The notes below the pieces were generated by a model, which was given only the letters and a program-made list of their open reading frames with translations, did not search any database and was not told the origin of the DNA. A program made the translations under genes and the position numbers. A stretch of DNA of 64,000 nucleotides from Aplysia californica (taxonomy: Eukaryota > Mollusca > Gastropoda > Aplysiida > Aplysiidae): contig NW_004797838.1 of NCBI RefSeq assembly GCF_000002075.1, positions 53,350 to 117,349 of the forward strand. Reading direction: 5' to 3'. Shown here piece by piece: positions 33,701 to 44,391 of the stretch (its first letter is position 1; each line of letters starts with the position of its first letter).

Positions 33701-36418
33701 CTAAAAATTTATAAAGTAGCACTGGCAATCAAAAAAAAAATTGAGGTTAAATTAAAACATTTTTAAAAATTAGAATAGTTTCATTTAGACTTTTTCTTCT
33801 GAAAATAATAGAAATAAAAGGAAAAGAACCCGAAAAAGATAATCCCTGTTTGTTAAAGGAAGAGATTGAATAAGAATATAAGCAAATAAAAATTCTCCGT
33901 CCAAGCCTTTGATACAAATTTACTGTATGAAACACCACACTTAAAATCATCATTTGACAGGGATTGGGAATTTTTGGAAGAAACTTTTGATAAACTCCCT
34001 CTTCTTTTGGGCAAAGTCCAGAGATATTATCAATGTACTCGAACAAGAATTTACATGATACTGGATGAAATGAGAGGTCGGAACAAAAACATTACCAAGT
34101 GCAAATGCAATGCCAGGATTATCACGTTGTACAGTAGTCCTGGAGCAAACATTGAAAGTTGTACTATAATACCATGTCTTACATGTAGTAGAATAGGATT
34201 TATACCATTAAAAAACAATTTACATTGGCAAAGAAAGATGAAGTAAAAGAAGCACAAGAAGTACTTTCCAAGAGCAACACAAAACATGCACAACAATTAA
34301 CCCCACATTCATTATGAATTCTAATAAATCCACACGGCAATTTTCACAAAATTGAGAACTAAATAAAGTGGATAGTGAACATACTTGGAACTTGACCCGC
34401 TTTTGTTTTTCTTGACCAGTTTTACAGTAACCACAGCTTCTCCAAACTGTGCGAAGGCATTGATGATTGACTGCTCATCCAAATCTTCATCCAGCTGTTG
34501 GAGAAAAGAGAGTATAAAAATTATTAACTTATTTGAATAATGTATTATACATAGGGTATGTCAACATGATGATGATGTGAATACTTTTAGGTAAATTATC
34601 GAACATAGTAAATCACATACTTCCCTACATCGAAACACAAGACACAGGGTGACTCAAATCACGAATTCAAAACGAAATGGACAAACGCACTAAACAAAGC
34701 ATGCAATAAAACCTTGTGTACAGTAGAGCTGCACATTAAGTGTAGAGAATATCCGCATGTGCAATCCACATTGGCAATAATATAGATCTAGTTCAAATGA
34801 AAATTAAATATTAATTCTCAAAAATTATGGTTTGAGACAATTGTAAAGATAGAATTAATGTAAACAGAGATAAGAATCAACCAGAAAAGAGCAATAAATA
34901 AGCGCCAAACTTCATCGAGATCCATGAATAATCAGTTTTTCTTAGTAAAACCACAGATTATGTCATTCATGAACTAGAATCCCTTTTTTGTGGTGTTTTA
35001 ACATTGTATGATCACCATAATAAAGTCACAGACACTGGCTGGCATTATAAATTATCACTTGTAACATCATACGAGATCAGGAGAAGTAGGCAAGCTTTGT
35101 TCAGTCTGTAGGCTCTTGGGGACAGAGTATGACAATCTTCCAGATCTGCTTGTTCTTTTCATATTTGCTGGTTTCCAATGACAACGTACAGCTTTGAAAG
35201 TGGTTTACGGTAGATTAATTGTTAGGAGGGTTAGGTTTGACCTTAAGCTCCCTTGCCTAACCTTATCCCTCTAGTCTGTATGCCTTAGAACCCTTACCAC
35301 TTACCTCATTACTCGAATCCAGGAAAAATGAAAGTGAATAAAATTACTGAGCGGCAAAAAGTGCCATGCTACTATTTCTAGACTATGCAAACTGCTGAGG
35401 CAGAGTACAGTACAGTACAGTTAGACAAAGATTTCTAATAGAAAGTGAAAGTGAGAATATTTGTGTGTGTGTGTCTGGAGAAAGGTCCCCGTTGTCGGCA
35501 AAGCGTATTTTGAGCATTGGTGTGAAAAGGCAAGAAGTTCCATCAGAAAACACATTTTTAACCTTCTTAAAAACATATCGAAAGAATTTTATAACATTTT
35601 GAGTCTTAATATTTGTTTAATTATTTTTTGCGGGATTTTGTATTAATTTTACCAAAGGTTCAAAATGTGCACTAGAAATTGGGTTTCTCTCCAAACTCTG
35701 TTTTTATACCCTGAGTTACAAAATGTGGCATATATATCTTTAAAACTACTCAAAATATTCAAAGAACTAAAAAATAAGTGTGTTCAGCATTGAATTTGCT
35801 ACAATAAAATAACACAAGTGGCTATTCTCCAGCATCGCACCATCAATAGATCGATGGCTTTTCTCCAGTGCCATATATAGTTGCACATGTCACTTCTCCA
35901 TAGCTAATTTCCATCTCCCCTGTCGGCATGTTATGGCCACACTGTTGCAATTGAGATTAGAGCCAGATGCCAGATGGGCCGTCTTGTACTTCTGGTTGGG
36001 ATTGAAGGTTGTTGGCGCTTCTCTGGTGCTGTCACCTCGGACACAGACAACAGTGAATTGCATTCTGAAGAAATGCCGACCCTGATGAGTGTTTGTGTAA
36101 GGCCACAAGGTGCCACAGGAGAGACGGAAAGCTGTGGAGAAGCGACATGCAACTCTATGTGACGCCGGGGAATATAGTAGCCATCGATCTATAGTGCGAG
36201 GCCGGAGGATGGATTCTAGCCACTTATCACTTGCTAAAATAAAATTACCTTAATTCAATATCCTAAATTTCCGACAACTGAGACCTTTCACGGGGCACAC
36301 AATTTTTTTTTTATTATTTACTTATTTTAACTTTGTTTAGTTTAAGTTTAGTTTAACGATCTCGAACTGAACTTACGTCACCCATCCATAATGAAGTACT
36401 CAGAGCAGTGTGAAACAT
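21702..36418 (-). CDS. TRNAU1AP: tRNA selenocysteine 1-associated protein 1 (SECp43)
   Basis: RNA-binding partner of selenocysteine tRNA, acting in selenoprotein synthesis. Exons in order of translation: 36377-36418, 34385-34494, 33498-33600, 32237-32286, 27277-27380, 25662-25809, 24481-24640, 23632-23707, 22534-22592, 21702-21773. All borders are GT-AG and lengths sum to 924 bases, 307 residues (human protein 287). RRM1 (about residues 10-85) has RNP2 SLWMGD and RNP1 NYCFVELS. RRM2 has LYVGDLSWDIDD and KGYGFIRF. The exon at 24481 is rich in Pro/Tyr/Gly (GHYSWGGYSYPYNQPYSQ), as in the vertebrate Tyr-rich region. The end RWQPLDNIMSEIPS matches the human tail. Start ATG at 36418 gives MFHTALSTSLWMGD, slightly longer than the human MAASLWMGD. 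A second copy of the RRM2 exon pair lies at 28783-28930 and 30398-30501; it is left out of this model. Confidence 0.93.
21974..22140 (+). mobile_element. Short SINE (type C), plus orientation
   Basis: gtgggtggttggtgggtgct at the start, aagtaacacctctaatcttc in the middle, cggtaaaactctcat at the end. Lies in the last TRNAU1AP intron. Confidence 0.65.
22872..22958. mobile_element. Short Tc1/mariner-Tigger-type MITE
   Basis: TACAGTGGTCCTCGGATTCA at the left and the near-complement ending GAGTTCCACTGTA at the right, with TA at both edges. Interior is a GATTCAACGAA-type hairpin. Under 100 bp and non-coding. Confidence 0.6.
23796..23920. mobile_element. Tigger-like MITE fragment
   Basis: Shares catcttggacag, AAACGCAAG-GAAAGG and the end gcaggtttaactgt with the elements at 213-509 and 27795-27959. 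The left end is worn. Confidence 0.45.
26002..26430. mobile_element. Candidate 429-bp inverted-repeat element with GTGAACTCGTCACAC motifs
   Basis: CCAGTGAACTCGTCACAC on the left and the complement CCAGTTAACTTGTCACAC on the right bound a stretch with further copies of the motif in both orientations (26050, 26090, 26340). Present again at 29123-29551. The target duplication is not clear. Confidence 0.45.
26985..27215. repeat. Minisatellite, about 36-bp unit, six units
   Basis: Imperfect units of the type AATGTTCCAATGAACTTTTT followed by ggcactttcacac. Repeated at 30106-30336 in the second copy of the duplication. Confidence 0.75.
27405..27546 (-). mobile_element. Short SINE (type C), decayed
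   Basis: Contains ctaggtcatataagttctta, gttacaagggagtaac and the head complement cacccaccaaccatccac. Recurs at 30526-30667 in copy 2. Confidence 0.6.
27795..27959. mobile_element. Tigger-like MITE, 165 bp
   Basis: CAGTCAAAACTGTCTAGGAT at the left; ...AGCAGGTTCGACTG followed by TA at the right. Interior has the aagtggccatttctacaggt block seen at 213-509. Recurs at 30916-31080. Confidence 0.65.
28090..28336 (-). mobile_element. tRNA-derived SINE (type A), cut by the assembly gap
   Basis: Same sequence as the start of 31211-31585; the tRNA-like head is missing because the contig stops at 28336. Confidence 0.7.
28337..28436. other. Assembly gap, exactly 100 N
   Basis: A 100-base run of N is the usual placeholder for a gap of unknown size. 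It separates the two copies of the TRNAU1AP exon block. Confidence 0.98.
28437..28468 (-). pseudogene. Fragment resembling the TRNAU1AP RRM2 second exon
   Basis: In reverse complement this 31-base stretch (tagtgatgcagcatacaatt then ggccttagccg) matches the exon segment encoding IEMQHMTGLGR with about five mismatches. Homology stops abruptly on one side and at the gap on the other. It could be a third, diverged exon copy, or chance at this length. Confidence 0.4.
28783..30501 (-). CDS. TRNAU1AP: Second copy of the TRNAU1AP RRM2 exon pair
   Basis: Exons 30398-30501 (104 bases) and 28783-28930 (148 bases) encode the same RRM2 as 27277-27380 and 25662-25809. One base differs inside the second exon (TCG for TCC, both Ser), and its donor is GTAACA rather than GTGACA. 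The pair totals 252 bases and starts and ends in the same phase. It could therefore be added to, or swapped for, the other copy with the frame kept; inclusion of both would give three RRMs and 391 residues. Whether it is real or an assembly duplicate is open. Confidence 0.8.
28792..31457. repeat. 2666-bp direct duplication, copy 2
   Basis: Matches 25671-28336. Unlike copy 1 it continues past the shared end into the rest of a type A SINE (to 31585), so the duplication end lies inside a SINE. Confidence 0.9.
31211..31585 (-). mobile_element. tRNA-derived SINE (type A), full length
   Basis: LINE-like tail complement (aataaatagcttttgtatct) at the left; tRNA-like head complement (cttgtttttgtcaggttgtg region) at the right. 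Confidence 0.65.
31598..31995 (-). mobile_element. SINE type B copy
   Basis: Shared tail (tagagggttttacggcgctc, then aactgcataaggtcatatga), gcttcaacagcacaaggtct in the body and cctttgggaatggcctaaag at the 5' side. It lies next to the type A SINE above, within a TRNAU1AP intron. Confidence 0.7.
35816..36230. mobile_element. Inverted-repeat element, about 415 bp
   Basis: Left CAAGTGGCTATTCTCCAGCA with atagatcgatggct inside; right complement gataagtggctagaatccat with the same atagatcgatggct. It interrupts a stretch related to 19250-19390 (ttcagcattgaat). It lies in TRNAU1AP intron 1. Confidence 0.55.
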
Positions 36419-37314
36419 CGTGAAAAACTGAGCTTAGAAGCCTGTGCTGTTTAAGATTTAGCCCAAACACATGGGATGAATTGTTGAGAATTGGTAGGCC
36501 AAACAGCAGAGAATTGACATTAGTGTGACAGTGTTATAAATACGGGCTGTGAAACACAACAATGCTGAATGAATGCTGAATGAATGAAAATACAAAGTTT
36601 TTTTAATGCTGACTCCTGCAACACTTTAGAAAAGCAAACTTTAGATATGTTTTTAAAAACATTTCTTATCGTGGAAAACAACCAAAACAAAAGGTATAAA
36701 AAAATAGAAATAATTTCATTTCTAACTTTAAAATATGACAAATAAATAACTTAATAAGATTTTTAAATTTTAAAATTTGTATTGAAAGATTTTAACCTCA
36801 TTTTAGGGGAATTCTCGCAACAGTGAAATTTTACTCCGTTAGATTCTACTTCCTCATTTTAAACTTGATAATGGTGCATATTCCTCGAACATGATCATGG
36901 ATTGTGTTCTTCGTTCTTGAATATTATTTTAAGATTCTGTTTCGTTTTACCCGTGATATAGGCTTATTCTAAAGGTAATATATGAATTTTGCTAAGGTCC
37001 ATTACCTGTGATTGTTTTGGCCAATGTGTATTATTTTATACTGAGTAAAAGTTGAATCCCTCATTGGGGGCTAGACTCTATACTACTCTATGTTTATAAA
37101 TCCAAGTCCAAAGTGATCAAAACTCAGTGACAAAATCGGGTTCAATCAAACTCAATATTGGTGTGTGCATGCTAAATATTATGAACTGTGTAAAAGTGAA
37201 ACCTATACTCTAGTGTTGATAGTATCCCTTATTCTGACGTTCTAGTCTAAGAGTACAGAGCAAGTCCCCTTTTTGCGTCTTTAATTTTTCTTCTGCTAGG
37301 ACTACTTCTGCTCT

Positions 37315-37480
37315 ATATCTAGATCTAGATCTAGATCTAGCTAGATCTAGATATAGAATCTAGATCTAGATCTAGATCTCGATATCTACATCTCTACTTA
37401 GCCTAGGCTACTCATCAACTTGCTGCTGTGATTACTGTGCTAATGACTAGATTCTAGATGTAGATTCTAGATCTAGACTC
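37315..37480. repeat. AGATCT-rich tract
   Basis: Dense imperfect tagatctagatc repeats in two blocks between the starts of TRNAU1AP and REX1BD. The interval 36419-38814 otherwise shows no coding exon and should hold both promoters and the non-coding first exon of REX1BD. Confidence 0.7.
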
Positions 37481-38858
37481 CAGATCTAGATCTCTATGAA
37501 CTAAGTAAAGAAACAATGTGATGATGAGTAGTTCCATGGTTCATGATAGAAGTAGAAGTGTGACCTTCTATCTTATTGTAGGAGGTTTTAGGCTTTCCTT
37601 TCTAACTAGGCCACCTTTATTCTCACCACTGCCCCCCCCCCCCCCCCCCCCCGGTGAGAATAGCTCCCGCCCCGGTGTGGGCATGAGGCGAGGACTCCCC
37701 CCTGACCTCTCGCAGGCTGATAAAATCACCTAGGCCCTTGGTGGCTTACCGCATGTGGTTGGAAACGCATAGGCCTAATAATAATTATGCAAAAATAAAA
37801 AAAGGTTCACTTCCGATGCTACTTCGAGCGGGATGTGGGACCGCCTGCGGGCAGGACCATTAATTGTTTACACACTTAACGATGGCAGGTCTCTCACTCT
37901 TTGCCTGTACACAATGAATTATGGTTCAAGGAACAGAGTGTGTACAAAGATAACGAGACACAAGCACCAGACAATAAATCCTCTTGCTCGGCAGTAGAAG
38001 GGTTGAAACTTGTTCAGACCAAATGGGCGAAGGCGTTAAATCGTGTTACTTAGTTTAATAATAATTAAGCAATCCAAGCTCTTTTCTTCACTTTCATTTT
38101 TTTCCTTTTTTTCTTGCCTCTTCTTTCCCTTTCTTCTTGAACAATTGGAGTTTGGAGCCAAAAGAGAACCAGTAGAGAGACAAATAAAATTCTTCGGGCC
38201 AGACATGCTAATTTCTGGGATTTGACTCCAAACTGACAACCCTGACTGTGACTATTCGGACACGAACAGTGATGAACATGATGCTGTAAAGCTACTACAC
38301 TGTGTCTAAATGGGTTATCCCTGAAACAAGAGGGTCAGTGACTGGTCTGTTCAGATGAGTTCAAAAGTTAAAACTGTGGGTAGAATGTTATCAATCTACA
38401 GAATTTGGTTGTTTTACAATTTTTAGGAGAACCAAATTTTGAAATATGGGCTTGGACTAATAGAAGCTGAAAGTTTTGAGTGAAATTGAATTGTACAGTG
38501 TTGTGTTTTTGGGTGGAACTATTGAAATCTGGGACACACTGCTTGCTGGATATTTTGCCATTGAGACAAAATTTGTGTCTTATTTTTGCAGTTTCCTGTA
38601 TGTTGTAAATTTATGAGTTTTCTTTGTTTCTATTTTTATTATATTATTTTTATTTGTTACCTGTGAAATATGTTGAAACTGATTTTGTGCCCCATGTTTT
38701 AAAATTTTCTTTTCAAAGGACTCCAGTAGAGCTGTGACCTCTATAAGTTGAACATACATTTGAATAAATGTCGTCATATTAAATTATGCAAATCTGCATT
38801 GTTTTTCTCCTCAGGTGTTGATCCACTCAGCTTACGTAGCCTTTTGTACGTCTTCAAG

Positions 38859-39091
38859 ATGGCCAGTGCAAATTGTCCTGCTGGAGACCCAAATGGGAGC
38901 CCAAAGCATTCCAACGGTCACGCCAGCCCCCTTGACATGTTGCGGAGATTTCACAAACTTCAAGCCGAGCGAGTGGCTGGCTATGACCTGTTTGAAGAGT
39001 AAGTCACTGAAAAATGTGTTTAATTTGTTTAACTGTCTTGGGCTTTTGTTAGGATTAAGAGTATTCCTGGGTATTGTGGGGCTGAAAAGGT

Positions 39092-39128
<37 letters not shown>

Positions 39129-41721
39129 CAGACCTACCACTCATCCACGTTTAATCTGGATATCCCTATTTTTTCCCCCAAACCTCAAGCATCCCGATTT
39201 TCACGATTTCAATCCTGTGTACACCGATTTTTTTGTTCCATCCGTTGCGTCAGATTTTTCTAAAAACTTACTCTGCCTTTTTCTCTGTCTCGGGAAGCAC
39301 CAGTTAAACTTTATGTCAGCATCAACTCGGAGCACTATTTTCCGAAATATTGATGCCTGATTTAGTAGTTGACTCACCCCAAGTTGTGTTGGAGCTTTCC
39401 TCGCACATGTTATTATTTTTTAACTACAATGGAAGTTGTATCGATTTGGCATTCCGACTTGGAAATTCTCCAGATCTACTTTAGTTTCTGTTTCCACTCA
39501 GAATTCGCTGATGATGGCCTGCTAACTGTTTCAATATCGACATAATGATTATTCGTAGTTCTGCTGTTACTTCCAAAACAAGCTTTGTCTGAGTTCTGAT
39601 TAGTTTGGCTCGTCATCAAGACCCGTCAGTAAAATTGTTGCAGTCGCACGTTCGCATCACATGACATTACTTCGGTATGGGAGTTCTGCATTCTGCCTGT
39701 TGGCAGGGTCAACTTAAGTTCATGAACACTGGTTGAAGTGTCTTTTGGGACTTTAGGGGGGGGGGCGTTAGACACTTGAACTGGGTGTGCTTGACATGAT
39801 ACTTCTGGATTTAAAAAATAATAAAAGACACGCATGCGCACACACAGACACATAGGGCGTATTCATGGAAATATTTATGGACACCTCAAGAAAGTTTTTA
39901 GTCAGCTTGGCAGTCTCCTTGGTGATTTGTCCTTGATCCCGATTTTTGTCATCAAATCCCAATTTTTTTCCCCTTGAGATACAGATTTTTAGATTTCAAA
40001 GAGTGGCAGGTCTGTGTATATATATTACTTTTCAAAGATTTTATGAGACTTGATTGTTATCTTTTTTGTTCAGCTCTGTTCTTAGCCATTACAAGGCGAA
40101 GCTGAAATCAATTGTCTTTTTTCTTTATTGTGTCCTGAAGAGATGATTTGTTATGCATAAAAAGTGGATCCAGTACGATTGTTGATGAGTTTTTATGCTT
40201 TTTTTTAAAGAGCATTCTAATCTATCATGTTTTATGCATCTTGGGCTTTCTAGGAATAAATTATAGAAACATAGCAGGAGATATGTATGTGAGGCATGGT
40301 GGTGAAATCGAGCACAAAATTGTCAAAATAATGAGTTCAAAGAAAATGGCATTTTTATTTTTGTTAGGCAATTTCTATTTTTAAAAATATTTTTTGCCTC
40401 AACACCTTTTATGTCAATTTTAAAACACATTGCTGTGTGGATTTAACTGAAAATTGTTGATTTAAGGCACACATAATTTAAATTTAGTTTCCAAGGACTC
40501 TCAAGCTTTGAAAGTCACCAACCTTTGGCAGTCATTCTCCCGCTTTTTTTACTTCTGAAACCAGGCGATCCTACCCCATTCAATGGCAAATATTTCGACT
40601 TTTATTCAAGATACTTGGGTATTTTTTTTTTTTATTGAAAGCAAGGCAAATGAATAAGCTTTTAGATGATGCCAATAAATCCATAGGCCGAAAAATTGAC
40701 GAGCGCCTGATTCCACAGCACCGTGACACATATATTTTTCTAATTGGTCAGTTTATGTTAAGCTTGGTTTTCTGAGATGTTGATGTCTCCCACATCCGGG
40801 GAAAGGGTCAGTACAGAGATAGTAGCGCTCTGACATTGTTGAGTGGAGAAAACTGTCTCGGTTTAATGATAATAATACTACTAATAATAATCGCAGACCT
40901 GCCACTCATCCCGATTTAGTCGGGATATCCAGATTTTTTGCCCCAAATCTCAATCCTCCCGATTTTCCCGATTTCGATCGTGTGTATCCCGATTTTTTGT
41001 CCCAGTCTGCTGTTGTGCCGGATTTTTCTAAAAACTTACTCTGCCTTCTCCTTTATCGCGGGAAGCACCCGTCGAACTTTTTGTCAGTAGGAACTCCGAG
41101 CACTATTTCCCGAAATATCGATGCTGCATTTAGTAGTTGACTAGCCCCAAGTTGTGTGTGATCTTTTCCCGCACTCAGAATTCTCCGATGATAGTCTTGT
41201 AACTGTTACAATTTGGGACGTTTAATAATTGATAATATTCGTAGTTCCGCTGTTACTTTTTTAAAAAAGCCTTGTCCGAGGTCTGGTAACAGCGCGTTCA
41301 CATCAAACACTAGGAAGAGTGACAGTCTTTCTCTAACCCTCACACAACTACATATAACTGCGCTGACAAGACTAACATAAGGCCATTGTCGTTTCTTTAG
41401 TCTGAACACATGAGATTTGTTGGTACATTTGGTCGGTCGGCCGCCGTCGTTTTTCTAGAAGTAGAACGACTGTTACTCATCAGAGTGTTTTGTGTGAACG
41501 TGCAGTTAATTGGACCCGTTAGTAAAATTGTTTCAATTGCGCATTCGCGTCACGTGACATATCATCGCCGTTTGAGTTCTGCGTGTCGGGAACCGTCAGT
41601 TGACGGGGTCAACTTTAGTTCATGTATTTCGGGACTTATCGGTAGGGGGGGGGGGGTGTAGACACTTGGACTAGGAGTGCTTGACGCGATGCTTCAGGAT
41701 TTACCAAAAATAATGATAACT

Positions 41722-41766
<45 letters not shown>

Positions 41767-43950
41767 CCGCACGCAAACAAACAAAGACACCCAGAGGACA
41801 TATAGATCTAGGCCAAGGAATTTATGGACACCCCTGGAAAAATTTTAGGTCAGCTGTGGCAGTCACCTTAGTGATTTGCTGTTGATCCCGATTTTTTTCT
41901 CCCTGAGATCCTGATTTTGGGGTTTCATAGAGTGGCAGGTCTGTAATCGGAATTTACATATTGCGCCAGATCCATAGAAGGCTGTAAGCACTGTACAATG
42001 CAGATTTATTGCTAAACTTAACTGACAAATCAAAGACAGAAAATGCACTTTATGAGACCATTTACCAAAACATTCACAACTCCCAAACTCACACACGTTA
42101 TCACAAAATTTGCTGGTAGAGGAGAGTATTGAACTAATGTGTTCTTTTAGACTTTTCTTAAACTGTGAGACATATTTGAACCGATAACACAGTTGATGGC
42201 TTCTTCTCCTCAGAGCGTTCAACAACTTTATCGGAGGAGCGCCCGAGTACGACTTCAGCGGGTACAAACAGAGGGTTGCTGAAATCACCATTTCCTTCAA
42301 GAGAATCTCGGAGGAAATCATCCACATCAAAAACTCTTTGAAAGACACACACAACAAGGAGGAAATTTCTGCACTCATCGACAAAGTTCAAGAGTTGGAA
42401 GAAACGAAGCTGAAGAGTGTGAGTGTTTTGTCTGCCATTGCTCTTTTTTTTTGGGGGGGGGGGGCAGGGGATTACTTATTTTATTTTTCAAATTGATGTT
42501 GCAAGGCAGCCTATTGCTCCCGTTTTTCTGGTATTTACCAATTTTTGGACCTGTTTTACGGCCATGGTCTCCGTACCGGAGAATACAAATTGGTTTTGAA
42601 TATCGGCAGTTTGGTGTACTTACTCCGTTTTTTTATCAACAAAAATAGAGTGTGCTTGGTGGCCATTTGCTGTGTACAATATAACACGGATGGCCCAAAT
42701 TTGTCGAGACCAGCCTCGGTAGTTTGAAGGATATCTTACAAAGATTAAGAAGAAGAAAAAAATGGGAATGCAAGCACAGTTCAGCGGGTGCGTGATTTCG
42801 AGTCTTCTGTGTTCAACCTATCCGTGCTATACTGTAGCTGGCTGCAATGATTTTTTATCCCTTTGGAAACTGAGTTGGTGAAAACGTGAAATATTGGACT
42901 GATTTTAGAGTGACTGAAAGTTTAAGATCTCTGATAATTGTTATTTGGATCATTTCAGATTTGTGTGTCTCACTTCGTCTTTTACAGTTTGTTGTCCTCT
43001 AGGTTGCTGTGAGTTTGTGTTTTGGGGATGGAAAAGTTCCTGTTCTGAACTCTTGGCTCTGTTGTTCCTGTTGTCAGTCTTACTTCTTTCCTAGCACCAA
43101 GTGACCGTTTTTGAGTTGATGTGGTACAATATACTGAAACTCTATTGCCGTGCTGTTCTTGATACTATGACAAATATTTGCCAAAATGAAACTTTTGAAC
43201 AGACCAATGTTTGCCCTCAGACTGCTGACTACCAAATTGCAAGGAAAAACGCAGCTGACGAGCCAGAGGATGAGGGAACTAGACAGGAGATCACTAACCT
43301 GCGCCAAAAGTAAGATATGTCGTATCAATCAGGTTTATTTTATATTTTGTGGTGTGTTTGGCGTGGGAAATGTAAGATGATGCTGAAATCATCAGATGTG
43401 TCGGTATACTGATCATTTTGGTTTATAACATTTGCTTCCTAATTCTAAACAAAACTTGTAAATTCCCAAGTTTAGCAAATGTTTTTTTGGATGGTCATGA
43501 AAATCCAAAGCTGATTACAAACTGCAAAACTCTATTTGAAGTAAGCTGACTTTCTAAGTAATAAATGTTTACAATTTTCTTGCCACTTTTCATGAATGAG
43601 GACAAAAAAATGTACACAAATTTATGCTGGTTAGGAGAAATGCAAAAGAGCAAAAAGACTACCGGTACTCTGGCTGTGTATAGTGTGTCTGAAGAAGAGA
43701 ACAAGGAGTTGTAGGAGCAGTCTTCTATCTTCTTTTTCTGCTGATCTGATATAGTTTGTTCTCTCATTAAAATTACAATATTTAATGTGTAAAGTTGTAA
43801 AGAAAAATGCTTCTTAGTTTAAGGGCTGCTGCTTCTTTTTATTTCAGGCTGGAAGAGTTAGCGCAAGAGATTACAGATGCCATGGAAGACCTCAAGTACG
43901 AGTCAGAAGATTTGTATGCTCAAGAGATTGACGAGGATTCTTTGAGATGA
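38859..43950 (+). CDS. REX1BD: Required for excision 1-B domain-containing protein
   Basis: Small conserved protein named after the Chlamydomonas REX1-B DNA-repair gene; its molecular role in animals is not established. Coding exons are 38859-38998, 42214-42418, 43221-43309 and 43848-43950. GT-AG borders hold and the sum is 537 bases, 178 residues, close to the human length. Conserved blocks are LRRFHKLQAERVAGYDLFEE, APEYDFSGYKQRVAEITISF, VQELEETKLKS and the acidic C-terminal helix DAMEDLKYESEDLY. Start is the ATG at 38859 (MASANCPAGDPNG), 44 bases after an acceptor (TTTTTCTCCTCAG, ending at 38814), so at least one non-coding exon is upstream. Intron 1 carries three DNA-transposon copies. Gene faces away from TRNAU1AP and towards BTF3. 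Confidence 0.92.
39129..40014. mobile_element. TIR element with CAGACCTRCCACTC ends, 886 bp
   Basis: Ends CAGACCTACCACTC and GAGTGGCAGGTCTG are inverted repeats. The body matches 40894-41943 over much of its length (e.g. tttttctaaaaacttactct, gtagttgactcaccccaagt). A TA-rich flank hides the target duplication. No ORF. Confidence 0.75.
40290..40728. mobile_element. TIR element, family of 18612-19570
   Basis: TGAGGCATGGTGGTGAAATC at the left and gcgcctgattccacagcacc-GTGACA at the right. Shorter than the 959-bp relative, so internally deleted. Confidence 0.6.
40894..41943. mobile_element. TIR element with CAGACCTGCCACTC ends, 1050 bp, TAATCG duplication
   Basis: CAGACCTGCCACTC at the left, GAGTGGCAGGTCTG at the right, flanked exactly by TAATCG (40888-40893 and 41944-41949). 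Second member of the family at 39129-40014, only 0.9 kb away in the same intron. It contains a CA/CG repeat (41727-41768). No transposase. CAG...CTG ends suggest hAT, but a 6-bp duplication does not fit hAT's usual 8. Confidence 0.75.
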
Positions 43951-44385
43951 TGAGAATGTTGTGTGCTGACGGTTGGTTGGTTGGATGGAGAAATTTGTCC
44001 GAGAGAGTAGAAAGCCATGGATGAGATGGCTGGGGAGACTTTTGTGTCTAGCATGGAGGGAGAGAGGACAGGAAGGAGGATGTGAGTGATGAGTCAGGGT
44101 GAAAGGGGAATTGTGAGAGTTGTACGCACACGATGTGGTTGTTTGTTGGTTGGTTGTTTCGGGGTTTTTTTCTGTTTTTTGTTTTTTGTGAGGGGGTGTG
44201 GGGGGGGGGGGTTGTCTTTTTACAGAGAAGTATGTGATTATTGTTGACTTCCCATTAATGATTTGCTTATACTGTTGTTTGAGAGTACCTGACCTTTGTC
44301 GTGACTCTGTCCAAAGTTGGTACAAATGCCTGGGTTGTTTTGTTTTGTTTCCTTAGATTTATGTTTTAAATTTTATAAATGTGTA

Positions 44386-44391
44386 AATAAA
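44386..44391 (+). terminator. Poly(A) signal AATAAA for REX1BD
   Basis: First AATAAA after the REX1BD stop, 436 bases downstream, at the end of an AT-rich stretch. Signals further downstream may also be used. Confidence 0.6.

Noticed and set aside
41863-42384. 173-codon minus-strand frame
   Set aside because: Antisense to REX1BD exon 42214-42418 and running into the TIR element end; no family resemblance.
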